Shown here piece by piece: positions 1-7,276 of a stretch of DNA of 22,841 nt; position 1 is the first letter of the stretch; every line of letters starts with the position of its first letter. The notes under the pieces were generated by a model, which searched no databases, was not told the origin of the DNA, and was given only the letters and a program-made list of their open reading frames with translations. A program made the position numbers and the translations under genes. This stretch comes from JBAZOJ01 sp041648755 (GTDB taxonomy: Bacteria; Planctomycetota; B143-G9): positions 1 through 22,841 of the forward strand of contig JBAZOJ010000028.1 of the NCBI GenBank assembly GCA_041648755.1. Reading direction: 5' to 3'.

Positions 1-1
1 A

Positions 2-364
2 ATACCTACGCAGAACGACTCGGACGATGACATCGCACAGACTGCTAAATGGATCAGCAGCGAGGTCGATCCGAGCATCCCACTGCATTTCTCCGCATAT
101 TTCCCCTCCTATCGGGCCAAATATCCTCCGACACCATTTCGAACGTTGGAGAAGGCACGTCTGCTTGCGCTGGAATACCTGAAGTACGTGTATGTCGGGA
201 ATTGTCCTCCCGGCGACTGGAACGACACCATGTGTCCGGGCTGCCGCTCAACGCTGGTCAGTCGGCGAGGTTACTCTGTTGACATGAGCGGCATTGCCAA
301 TGGCCATTGCGCGAAATGTGGACACTCGTGCGAGTTCCTCCACTTGCAGGCGAGCAGGCAATGA
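2..364 (+). CDS. amrS: AmmeMemoRadiSam-system radical SAM enzyme, C-terminal part (5' truncated)
   Basis: The reading frame is open from the left window edge to a TGA at 362-364, so only the last 120 residues are seen. The segment HFSAYFPSYRAKYPPTP followed by TLEKAR and YVYVGNCPPG is characteristic of the C-terminal part of AmrS-type enzymes, annotated as pyruvate-formate-lyase-activating-like radical SAM proteins of the AmmeMemoRadiSam system. After it come four cysteines in two CxxC pairs (CPGC and CAKC), a zinc-ribbon-like tail often seen in this family. The radical SAM CxxxCxxC motif lies outside the window. The partner genes for Memo-like and AMMECR1-like proteins are not in the window and may lie to the left. 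The physiological reaction of the family is poorly defined. The family call is fairly sure; the function is not. Confidence 0.85.
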   Translation: MPTQNDSDDDIAQTAKWISSEVDPSIPLHFSAYFPSYRAKYPPTPFRTLEKARLLALEYLKYVYVGNCPPGDWNDTMCPGCRSTLVSRRGYSVDMSGIANGHCAKCGHSCEFLHLQASRQ

Positions 365-559
365 GAGCCTGCAAAGCCACGCAAGAGGGCCACACCGGCT
401 CGAACCCGAGTGCCGTCTCTGCGATCTCTCCGGTGAGTATTGCGTCGGGCGCTGGTGCCGCGATGCAGAGCTTGTTCGCGGACACTCTCGATAGTGAGTT
501 GGGCTCGGGTGCTCTCACGGGATGCGGCAGGTTGTGGCTGGTCGGAATGCGATCAGGCG

Positions 560-3500
560 ATGCTACTTAGGAAAATAGAACTCTCAGGTTTCAAATCATT
601 TGCCGACCGAACCAGCTTCACCTTCGGGGCTGGACTGACGTCAATTGTCGGTCCCAACGGCAGCGGGAAAAGCAACGTTGTGGATGCGGTGAAATGGGTT
701 CTCGGCGAACAACGCATACGGACATTGCGTGCGCAGGATACGACCGACGTGATTTTCTCCGGCAATGACGAACGGCGGCCGTTGTCTCTTGCAGAGGTCA
801 GCCTTTCGCTCGACAACCGTCTTGGCAGATTTGGCAGCGATGTTGATGAATTGATCATATCGCGGAGGCTCTATCGCGACGGAGACTCAGAGTACTTGCT
901 CAATGGACATAAGGTCCGGCTGAAAGATGTTCGAGAGATCCTTCTCGGCACCGGGCTCGGGGTGAACGAATATTCCATCATTGAGCAGGGCAAAGTGGAC
1001 ATGTTGGTTCAGCTTCCACCTGTCGAGCGGAGAGCTCTATTTGACGAAGCTGCCGGAATTCTACTGTACAAGGAGAAACGCGCCGAGGCGCGTTCCAAGC
1101 TTCAGAAAGTCAACGAGAACTTGGCCAGATTGGACGATATCCTTGGTGAAGTTGAGAGCCAGAGGCGCTCACTGGCGCAGCAAGCAGCGCGCGCCCGCAA
1201 ATTCACCGCGTTGAAAGAAGAATGCGATCGAGCGCGTCTCGATTTGTACGTTGTCAGGTATAGAGTGATTCAGGAAGCAAATGGGAAGATCCGCGCGGCA
1301 CTGGATGTCTGCGAACAAGCATACGCCGTATGCCTGGCCGAATTTGGCAGGTTGACTTCCGAACACGAGCAAATGTCGGTCGAGGTTACTAACCTGCGTG
1401 AAGAGAAAGGCGACATGCAAGGCAATCTGGCACGAATTGACGGCTTATCGAGCAAGTACGAGAATGACCTGAAGTGGCATGAGAAGCGGGCAGTGGAGCT
1501 TGCGGCAAGGTGTCGGGAATCAAGCCTTGAGATTGAGCGCCTGACTGCGCGAATAGCGGAAATAGATGTTGTCATTGCCAAGGCACGGGAATTGGGCAGC
1601 AACCTTGATTCTGAGAAGTCCTCCCGCCAACGCTTAGTACTCGAGAGGCAGGCGCAAGCATCTGCCATGGAGAATCAAGCGAACCAGAGAAGAACGGAAC
1701 TCCGAGACCTCGAACAACGGCGTGAGACCCTTCGCCGATCCAAAGCGGACGGAGAGCGGGAAGTTGCCAGATTGTCTGCAGAGGTTGACAAACTGCATGA
1801 GCAGATGGAGTGGCTTCGAGGTGAAATGGCGCGAAACGCGCAGAGACTCGAAGCTCTTGAGAAGGCAGTCCGGGATGCGGACGACAGCTTGGGTCATTTG
1901 AATGAAGAACTGGAACGGGCCGCAAAGAACGAGTCCGAAGCAGCACAGCGATTGGCAATCTGCGATGAAGAGATTGGAGTGCTCCGCACTCGTGCGAGCG
2001 AGAGCGCCGGTGAACTCGCAGGACTTCGGAAGAGACTGCAGATTCTCACTCTGATAGAGGAGAAAAGTGGGAAGACATTTGCGGAATCGGCGACGACTAT
2101 TGCCGATCATCTCGATATTGTCACCGGTTGGGAAGTCGCCGTCGAGGCACTGCTTGGATCGTTCATCTCAGCCGTGCTCGCTCCCCATGGAGCCGATCCG
2201 GGGGAGGGCATCTTCGCCCGGGAGTCCCCGGAGTTCGTTCCGGACGCAGAGATTGAGTTCAATGTGGGAGTGCCCTGCAGGCAGCTTGTGCGGTGCAGCG
2301 CGGGATTTGTCGGCGCATTCGGCGAACTCTCAGCAGGGGTACGGTTCGTGGAAGAAATGCCGTGGTCTTTGCCCATCCCCAAGGGGGTGACCCTTGTCAG
2401 CAGGAAGGGAGAAATTGCCACAACCCACAGGTCTATTGTGAAGATGCTTGGCACGAAAGCAGAGGACTTTGTGCTTATCCGGCGTTCGGAGATGAAGGTT
2501 TTGACGGCCCGGATTTCTCAGATGGAGACCAGTGATCAGGCAGCCGGAGACATGCTCAAACAGTTGTGCACAGAACGCGACCAACTGCTTACCGCGGCTG
2601 CCGAGTTCTCCAAAGCACGGAGAAGGGCGGACGTAGCCCTTCAGATACGTACGGAGAAAAGGGGCTCGTACAGACATGATCAGGCAGCACTCCGCAGAAG
2701 TGATGAAGATATCCAGAAGAGGATAGCCGGGATGGCAGCATCAGCAAGCTCTGCGGCCGGGCGGCTGGAAGTGGCGCGCTCCGCAATCGGAGGGACTTCC
2801 GATGAGGAACGCGGCATTGAAACCAGAATCTCTGATATGCGCAGAACGATAGCGGAGCTTTCAAACGCGAGGGAGGAAGTGCTTGCCTCTCTTTCTGATG
2901 CCAAGGTAGGGCTTGCCAGGGCGGCCGAAAAATCGGTATCAGCGTTGGAGTCCGTTCGGAGGCTGGATGATGAACGCGAAACAAGTTCCGGTCGTGAACG
3001 GACTCTCAGGGCGGAGATACAGCAGGGGATAGACGAACTGAGGGCCGGAGAGTGTGCGAGAACGGAGATCCGGGCGGGAATTGTGGCTGCAGCAGAAGAG
3101 GCAAGGGGGCTTCGGGGCAAGCTGGTCGACCTTGAGGGAGCGCTTTCCGGGAAAGGGACCGTATTGGAGCGACTTAAAAGTGAGATTGCGGTTGTCGACA
3201 AGAAGATTGCGGAACTCCGCTCGCAGCGCGAGGCGCTGCTGATTTCATCCAAAGAAAACGAGACGAAATTGGTGGCCGCGAGTGAGAGGTGTGTAGAGGA
3301 AACAGGCATTCCGCTTCCTGAAGAATCCGCGGACAGGCAAGTACAAACGGATGACTCGGTCGCGCTGGAGTCCTTTGTCGCCGAATCCGAGAACAAGCTT
3401 AGAAGCTTGGGGAGCGTGAACCTCGAGGCGGTTGCCCTATTGGAGGAAGTCGAGCACAAGCATCGTTTCATGTCAGAGCAACGGCAGGATCTCACGAAAT

Positions 3501-4027
3501 CCCGGGACTCCCTTAACTCGCTGATTGGGGAAATGAACGAGCGTTGCCGTTCTTTGTTCGTCGACACATTTCAGAAGACAAAGGCCAATTTTAGCGAAAC
3601 CTTCAGAAAGTTGTTCGGCGGAGGCAGGGCAGAGTTGATTCTCTTGGATGGCGATGTGCTCGAGGCCGGGGTAGAGATACGAGTCAGGCCGCCAGGGAAG
3701 GAGCCGCTTTCTCTTTCACTCCTGTCAGGTGGTGAAAAAGCACTGACTGCAATCGCGTTGATCCTCGCGATGTTTCGCGCAAATCCAAGCCCTTTCTGCT
3801 TTCTTGACGAAGTCGACGCCCCCCTCGATGACTCGAACGTCGAGCGTTTTATTGGGTTACTCAGGGAATTCAGCGATCGATCGCAGTTCATTTTGATCTC
3901 GCACAACAAGCGCACAATTGAGCAGACTGACGCAGTATTCGGTGTTACAATCGATCGATCGGGAGTGTCGAGAACTGTTTCGGTGAAACTTGAGCGCGAC
4001 GAAATCAGCTACGGCCCTGCCGTTTGA
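560..4027 (+). CDS. smc: Chromosome segregation protein SMC
   Basis: This is a 1155-residue structural maintenance of chromosomes ATPase, which dimerises and, with ScpA/ScpB, compacts and helps segregate the chromosome in the cytoplasm. The start chosen is ATG 560, because the protein then begins MLLRKIELSGFKSF, the conserved SMC N-terminus; the 40 codons upstream in frame do not look like SMC. Walker A GPNGSGKSN lies at residues 31-39. Long heptad-rich coiled coils flank a divergent hinge at about residues 520-640, recognised by AVEALLGSFISAVLAP and the later GEIATTHRSIVKMLG. The ABC signature LSGGEKAL starts near residue 1055 and Walker B FCFLDEVDAPLDD contains D1083-E1084. The length is normal for the family. 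No strong Shine-Dalgarno sequence precedes the start. scpA and scpB are not nearby. Confidence 0.96.
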   Translation: MLLRKIELSGFKSFADRTSFTFGAGLTSIVGPNGSGKSNVVDAVKWVLGEQRIRTLRAQDTTDVIFSGNDERRPLSLAEVSLSLDNRLGRFGSDVDELIISRRLYRDGDSEYLLNGHKVRLKDVREILLGTGLGVNEYSIIEQGKVDMLVQLPPVERRALFDEAAGILLYKEKRAEARSKLQKVNENLARLDDILGEVESQRRSLAQQAARARKFTALKEECDRARLDLYVVRYRVIQEANGKIRAALDVCEQAYAVCLAEFGRLTSEHEQMSVEVTNLREEKGDMQGNLARIDGLSSKYENDLKWHEKRAVELAARCRESSLEIERLTARIAEIDVVIAKARELGSNLDSEKSSRQRLVLERQAQASAMENQANQRRTELRDLEQRRETLRRSKADGEREVARLSAEVDKLHEQMEWLRGEMARNAQRLEALEKAVRDADDSLGHLNEELERAAKNESEAAQRLAICDEEIGVLRTRASESAGELAGLRKRLQILTLIEEKSGKTFAESATTIADHLDIVTGWEVAVEALLGSFISAVLAPHGADPGEGIFARESPEFVPDAEIEFNVGVPCRQLVRCSAGFVGAFGELSAGVRFVEEMPWSLPIPKGVTLVSRKGEIATTHRSIVKMLGTKAEDFVLIRRSEMKVLTARISQMETSDQAAGDMLKQLCTERDQLLTAAAEFSKARRRADVALQIRTEKRGSYRHDQAALRRSDEDIQKRIAGMAASASSAAGRLEVARSAIGGTSDEERGIETRISDMRRTIAELSNAREEVLASLSDAKVGLARAAEKSVSALESVRRLDDERETSSGRERTLRAEIQQGIDELRAGECARTEIRAGIVAAAEEARGLRGKLVDLEGALSGKGTVLERLKSEIAVVDKKIAELRSQREALLISSKENETKLVAASERCVEETGIPLPEESADRQVQTDDSVALESFVAESENKLRSLGSVNLEAVALLEEVEHKHRFMSEQRQDLTKSRDSLNSLIGEMNERCRSLFVDTFQKTKANFSETFRKLFGGGRAELILLDGDVLEAGVEIRVRPPGKEPLSLSLLSGGEKALTAIALILAMFRANPSPFCFLDEVDAPLDDSNVERFIGLLREFSDRSQFILISHNKRTIEQTDAVFGVTIDRSGVSRTVSVKLERDEISYGPAV

Positions 4028-4051
4028 CGCCCCTGCATATCGGGCTAAAAT
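4024..4051 (+). promoter_or_regulatory. Putative sigma70 promoter for the zinc-ribbon/TPR gene
   Basis: TTGACG (4024-4029), a 16-nt spacer and TAAAAT (4046-4051) match the -35/-10 pattern with one mismatch in each box. It overlaps the smc stop codon. The predicted transcription start near 4058 would leave a leader of about 15 nt that still contains the AAGGAG ribosome site at 4060-4065 before ATG 4073. It may give the downstream cluster expression independent of smc. This is sequence match only. Confidence 0.45.
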
Positions 4052-4072
4052 CGAAGATCAAGGAGAATAGCG

Positions 4073-5272
4073 ATGCCAATCTCATTCCAGTGTCCCCATT
4101 GCCGTGTCCGGATGCAGTTGCCGGACAAGTTTGCCGGCATAGAGGCCAAGTGCCCGTCATGCGGGAACGCAGTGACTATCACTGGTGGCTCCACAAAGCC
4201 CCCTGTCAACACCGCGGCAAACGAACAGGAAGACCTAAGCGGATGGTACCGCAAAATGAAGGGGACTGAAGAGTCCACCACGCCAAAGAGCTCGCTCGAC
4301 GAGATTCACCGGGACACGAAGGTTGACGTTAGCGAGATCGTGACGCGATGGGACGAAAATTCCCCGGTACAGGAGGAGAGATCTTCCCACCCTCCCGAGC
4401 TCGCACCTGAGAAATTTCCCTCCACTGTGACGAAGAGAACGCCCTCCACCAGAGCAAGAACAACACCTCGGCGGGAAGAGTACGAAGAAGAGGAGCCGCG
4501 CCGATCAAGCAACATGCCTGCAATCATCGTGGTGGTCGGCATCGTGGTGGTTGGCGGAATAGTTGCTCTGGTTATCGGAATGAGCGGAGGCGGTGGCACG
4601 GATAACGTCACGCCAACGCCCGCCGCAGTTGGGAGTGCAAGCCCGGTGTCGGGATCGCAACAACCCGGCGAGTCCGCCACTCCGGTACCGTCCGGGTCAA
4701 GTGAAGTGAGTGCAACGCCTACGCCTGCTCCCACTCCCACGAAGGCATTGACACCTGAGGAACAGGCCGACAGGCTTGTTGCCATGGGTGATGACGCAAA
4801 GGGCAGACTGGACTTGGAAGCTGCTGCTGACTACTACGAGCAGGCGGTTGCAGTCGATGGAAAGCGTTTTGAGGTCTGGAAGAAGTTGATCGAATGCTAT
4901 CTGAAGCAGAGCAAGAAAGATAAGGCTCTGGAGTCCATAGGCAAAGCCATTGTCGCTCTCGGGCAGAATGCTGAATTGTTGCAGATGAAGTTTGACATTC
5001 TCTGCGAGGATCAGGAGTCCATAAAGGATGCCCTGGATACCGGTGAACAACTGGTCAAACTGCTCAACGGCGATGCGAAGATTGGAGTGTTGCGGCAGCT
5101 TTTTCTGAGCGCGATGCTCACGGGTAGAAGCACCAAGTCCAAGCAGTTTCTGGACCGAGCTTGGGGCTATCTCGAACAGATGGGTTCGTCCATTGACAAG
5201 GACGAGTTCGAGCAATACAAGGAAAACCTGAAGGAAGCCTACGATGACGCAGGCGAAAAAGCCCCGTTCTGA
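4073..5272 (+). CDS. Zinc-ribbon, single-pass membrane protein with C-terminal TPR-like domain
   Basis: The protein has 399 residues. An N-terminal zinc ribbon carries CPHC (C7, C10) and CPSC (C27, C30). A charged, disordered stretch follows, then one hydrophobic segment at about residues 147-172 (AIIVVVGIVVVGGIVALVIG), a Pro/Thr/Ser-rich linker, and a helical C-terminus from about residue 225. That region resembles tetratricopeptide repeats (AADYYEQAVAVDGKRFEVW, then KALESIGKAI). The likely topology is a cytoplasmic zinc ribbon and an extracytoplasmic TPR domain. The start is supported by AAGGAG 7 nt before the ATG. Proteins of this layout are common in PVC-like and related phyla, and their function is not established. 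The gene overlaps the next one by 29 nt. A scaffold or sensor role would be inference. Confidence 0.82.
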   Translation: MPISFQCPHCRVRMQLPDKFAGIEAKCPSCGNAVTITGGSTKPPVNTAANEQEDLSGWYRKMKGTEESTTPKSSLDEIHRDTKVDVSEIVTRWDENSPVQEERSSHPPELAPEKFPSTVTKRTPSTRARTTPRREEYEEEEPRRSSNMPAIIVVVGIVVVGGIVALVIGMSGGGGTDNVTPTPAAVGSASPVSGSQQPGESATPVPSGSSEVSATPTPAPTPTKALTPEEQADRLVAMGDDAKGRLDLEAAADYYEQAVAVDGKRFEVWKKLIECYLKQSKKDKALESIGKAIVALGQNAELLQMKFDILCEDQESIKDALDTGEQLVKLLNGDAKIGVLRQLFLSAMLTGRSTKSKQFLDRAWGYLEQMGSSIDKDEFEQYKENLKEAYDDAGEKAPF

Positions 5273-5570
5273 CACTCCCTTGACCCTTGGAGAAATCCAG
5301 CGCGTTCTTGGAGATACGTTTCTCGACAAAGACAAGGCGCGCGGAGTCGAGGCAACCTTCCTGTACTTTGTCAGCGAGGTCGGGGAGTTAGCCGAGGCCA
5401 TGCGCGACAAGAAGAAGCGTGATCTGGAGAAGGAGTTCGCTGATGTCCTTGCCTGGCTTATCTCAGTCGCAAATCTCAAAGGGGTAAGTATGGAGGATGT
5501 GATGCGGAAGCACTACCTCTGTTGCCCCAACTGCGGTCGCATTCCCTGCCAGTGCGTATCGAAACCCTGA
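5244..5570 (+). CDS. MazG-like nucleotide pyrophosphohydrolase with C-terminal zinc-knuckle-like tail
   Basis: This 108-residue protein matches the all-alpha MazG/NTP-PPase superfamily. That superfamily hydrolyses nucleoside triphosphates to monophosphate and pyrophosphate with Mg2+, often as house-cleaning of damaged nucleotides. The metal-binding pattern is visible: E45 and E48 in SEVGELAEAM, and E64 and D67 in EFADVLAWL. The C-terminus carries C93, C94, C97, C102 and C104 (CCPNCGRIPCQC), which could bind zinc and is seen in some single-domain MazG-like proteins. The length fits the small single-domain forms, not the roughly 260-residue tandem MazG. The start lies inside the preceding gene (29-nt overlap), and its own stop is followed by moxR after 10 nt, indicating co-transcription. 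The substrate is unknown. Confidence 0.88.
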   Translation: MTQAKKPRSDTPLTLGEIQRVLGDTFLDKDKARGVEATFLYFVSEVGELAEAMRDKKKRDLEKEFADVLAWLISVANLKGVSMEDVMRKHYLCCPNCGRIPCQCVSKP

Positions 5571-5580
5571 GAGCGGAGGT

Positions 5581-6567
5581 ATGCCCTTGCCGACTGCCGA
5601 CAACCAAATCAAGATGTTTTCTGAGGATCTTGGTCGCCTTCGGGATGAGATTGCCAAAGTCATTGTTGGGCAGAAAGACATTGTAGACCAACTCCTTTGG
5701 GGGCTGTTCGCCGGAGGGCATATCCTCGTGGAAGGATTACCGGGCCTTGGCAAGACCCGATTGGCCATGACCTTGGCCGCCTGCCTCGATCTCGACTTCC
5801 GCCGAATTCAATTCACTCCGGATCTGATGCCATCGGACATCACCGGCACCGATGTTCTCCTGAAGACCGCTGATGAAACGCGGGTGGAGTTTCGTCAGGG
5901 CCCGGTATTCACCAACGTTCTCCTGGCCGACGAAATCAACCGCGCGGCACCTCGCACCCAATCTGCTCTTCTTGAGGTAATGCAGGAGCGGACGGTCACG
6001 GTAATGGGTGTCACAAGAGAGCTTCCCGAGCCCTTTTTCGTCATTGCGACACAGAACCCGATAGAGCTCGAGGGCACCTATCCTTTGCCAGAAGCTCAAC
6101 TTGATCGGTTCCTCATGAAAGTGATTATTTCGGCCGAAGGACAGGCCGAACTCATCTCAATTCTCACTCGCTTTGCCGGTTCGGAAGATCCTAAGGTCGA
6201 GAAAGTCCTGTCACGACAGAGGGTCAAAGAGTTGAGACATCTTGTCAGGCAGGTCGTGCTTCCCGATCCAGTCTCCGCTTTTGTCGCCTCAATCGTAAGA
6301 GCTGGCGATGCGAGGAATGAGCTTGCCCCGGCGGATGTACGGAAGTATGTCAAGTGGGGGCCTTCCCCCCGGGGAGCACTTGCGTTGGCCTTGGCGGCGA
6401 AGGCAAGAGCCCTGTTCGATGCGCGTCCTCAAGTCGACATCCTGGATGTTGAGGCAGTCACAAGGCCTGTCCTGAGGCACAGACTTCTCCTGAACTTCGA
6501 AGGAGAGGCAGCAAGGGCGAACGTTGACGACATACTCTCGAAGGTGATTGGTGCTGCCCGCCGCTGA
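5581..6567 (+). CDS. MoxR-family AAA+ ATPase
   Basis: The protein (328 residues) is a MoxR-type AAA+ ATPase, a chaperone-like family that often helps insert metal cofactors or activate partner complexes. Walker A GLPGLGKT is at residues 52-59, Walker B VLLADEIN at 113-120, sensor 1 ATQNP at 156-160, the arginine-finger region LDRF near 174-177, and a sensor-2-like GPSPRGAL follows in the C-terminal lid. Start choice is open. GGAGG at 5575-5579 is only 1 nt from ATG 5581, but sits 7 nt from TTG 5587 (third codon), so translation may really begin at 5587. MoxR genes are usually followed by DUF58 and VWA-domain genes; here a Fe-S protein gene overlaps the 3' end by 17-20 nt instead. The client is unknown. 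Confidence 0.93.
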   Translation: MPLPTADNQIKMFSEDLGRLRDEIAKVIVGQKDIVDQLLWGLFAGGHILVEGLPGLGKTRLAMTLAACLDLDFRRIQFTPDLMPSDITGTDVLLKTADETRVEFRQGPVFTNVLLADEINRAAPRTQSALLEVMQERTVTVMGVTRELPEPFFVIATQNPIELEGTYPLPEAQLDRFLMKVIISAEGQAELISILTRFAGSEDPKVEKVLSRQRVKELRHLVRQVVLPDPVSAFVASIVRAGDARNELAPADVRKYVKWGPSPRGALALALAAKARALFDARPQVDILDVEAVTRPVLRHRLLLNFEGEAARANVDDILSKVIGAARR

Positions 6568-7258
6568 AAGCGACCTCGTGGCGGTGCGTTCACAACTGGA
6601 TGCGATAGCTCGCACAAACATGGCTTTCGCAACAGGAGTTGCAGACCTTGTCGCTCTGAGGGAACGCTACCCGGATCTTCTCGCAAAACTGGCCAATGTT
6701 CCTGTAATTCGGGCATATGTTGCTGCAATTCGGCTCCACAGAGGGGTGTTGGGCACCGTCGAGGGAATGCCCAATGCGCTCTACATGCACCATTATCGCC
6801 AGGTGAACTACCAATTGGACACGATTTCACTTGGGATTGCGGCAAAGCTTGAGAGCGAGGGCTTCATTGCTGTTGCCGTGGCTGCAAGCCAGATAGCTAC
6901 AAAGAAACCCATGACCGGGCATATTTCCCACAGACTTCTTGGCCAATGGGCTGGGATTGGATGGCGCGGACGAAATAACCTGCTAGTATCTCTTGAGGCA
7001 GGCTCTCAGATGAGGCTCGTGTCGGTTCTGACAGACGCTCCTCTCTGCCCCGACAGGGTCGTTCATCGCTGTCTTTGCGGCGAGTGCACGCTGTGCCGGG
7101 ACGCATGCCCAGCACAGGCAATTGAGGAAACACCTGAGAGTTTTCGTCTCGACAAGTGCTATGACAAACTGTGCGAATTCACTCACATTCCATTCGTATC
7201 ACAACACATCTGCGGGGTCTGCCAGCGCGCCTGTGGAGGGCGCCAGGGCTCTGCATAG
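6551..7258 (+). CDS. QueG-like double [4Fe-4S] cluster protein
   Basis: A protein of about 235 residues with two C-terminal iron-sulfur motifs. The first is C176xxC179xxC182xxxC186P (CGECTLCRDACP). The second is C203 plus C221xxC224xxxC228 (CGVCQRAC). This order, including the lone cysteine between the motifs, is the pattern of epoxyqueuosine reductase (QueG) and related double-cluster domains. The protein is shorter than QueG (roughly 310-380 residues) and its N-terminal half shows no certain QueG signature, so a queuosine role is not claimed. It may be an electron-transfer or reductase relative. GTG 6551 is chosen because AAGG (6541-6544) lies 6 nt upstream; TTG 6548 is an alternative. The start lies inside moxR and the stop is 18 nt before the next start. 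Confidence 0.72.
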   Translation: MLPAAESDLVAVRSQLDAIARTNMAFATGVADLVALRERYPDLLAKLANVPVIRAYVAAIRLHRGVLGTVEGMPNALYMHHYRQVNYQLDTISLGIAAKLESEGFIAVAVAASQIATKKPMTGHISHRLLGQWAGIGWRGRNNLLVSLEAGSQMRLVSVLTDAPLCPDRVVHRCLCGECTLCRDACPAQAIEETPESFRLDKCYDKLCEFTHIPFVSQHICGVCQRACGGRQGSA

Positions 7259-7276
7259 ACGATGAAGGAGACATCC

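Noticed and set aside
365..430. GGCTCGAACCCGAG and its complement GGGTTCGAGCC, resembling a tRNA T-arm
   Set aside because: The stem bases do not pair correctly around the TTCGA loop on either strand, and no acceptor, D or anticodon arms are found.
361..570. A 69-codon frame whose ATG overlaps the amrS stop (ATGA) and whose stop overlaps the smc start
   Set aside because: The arrangement is neat, but the predicted peptide is low-complexity (Ser/Ala/Gly), has no recognised motif and lacks a clear ribosome site; it is more likely spacer. Conservation could revive it.
2680..3567. Long - strand open frame opposite smc (295 codons)
   Set aside because: Ser/Arg-rich antisense shadow of the SMC coiled-coil coding sequence, with no motif or ribosome site.
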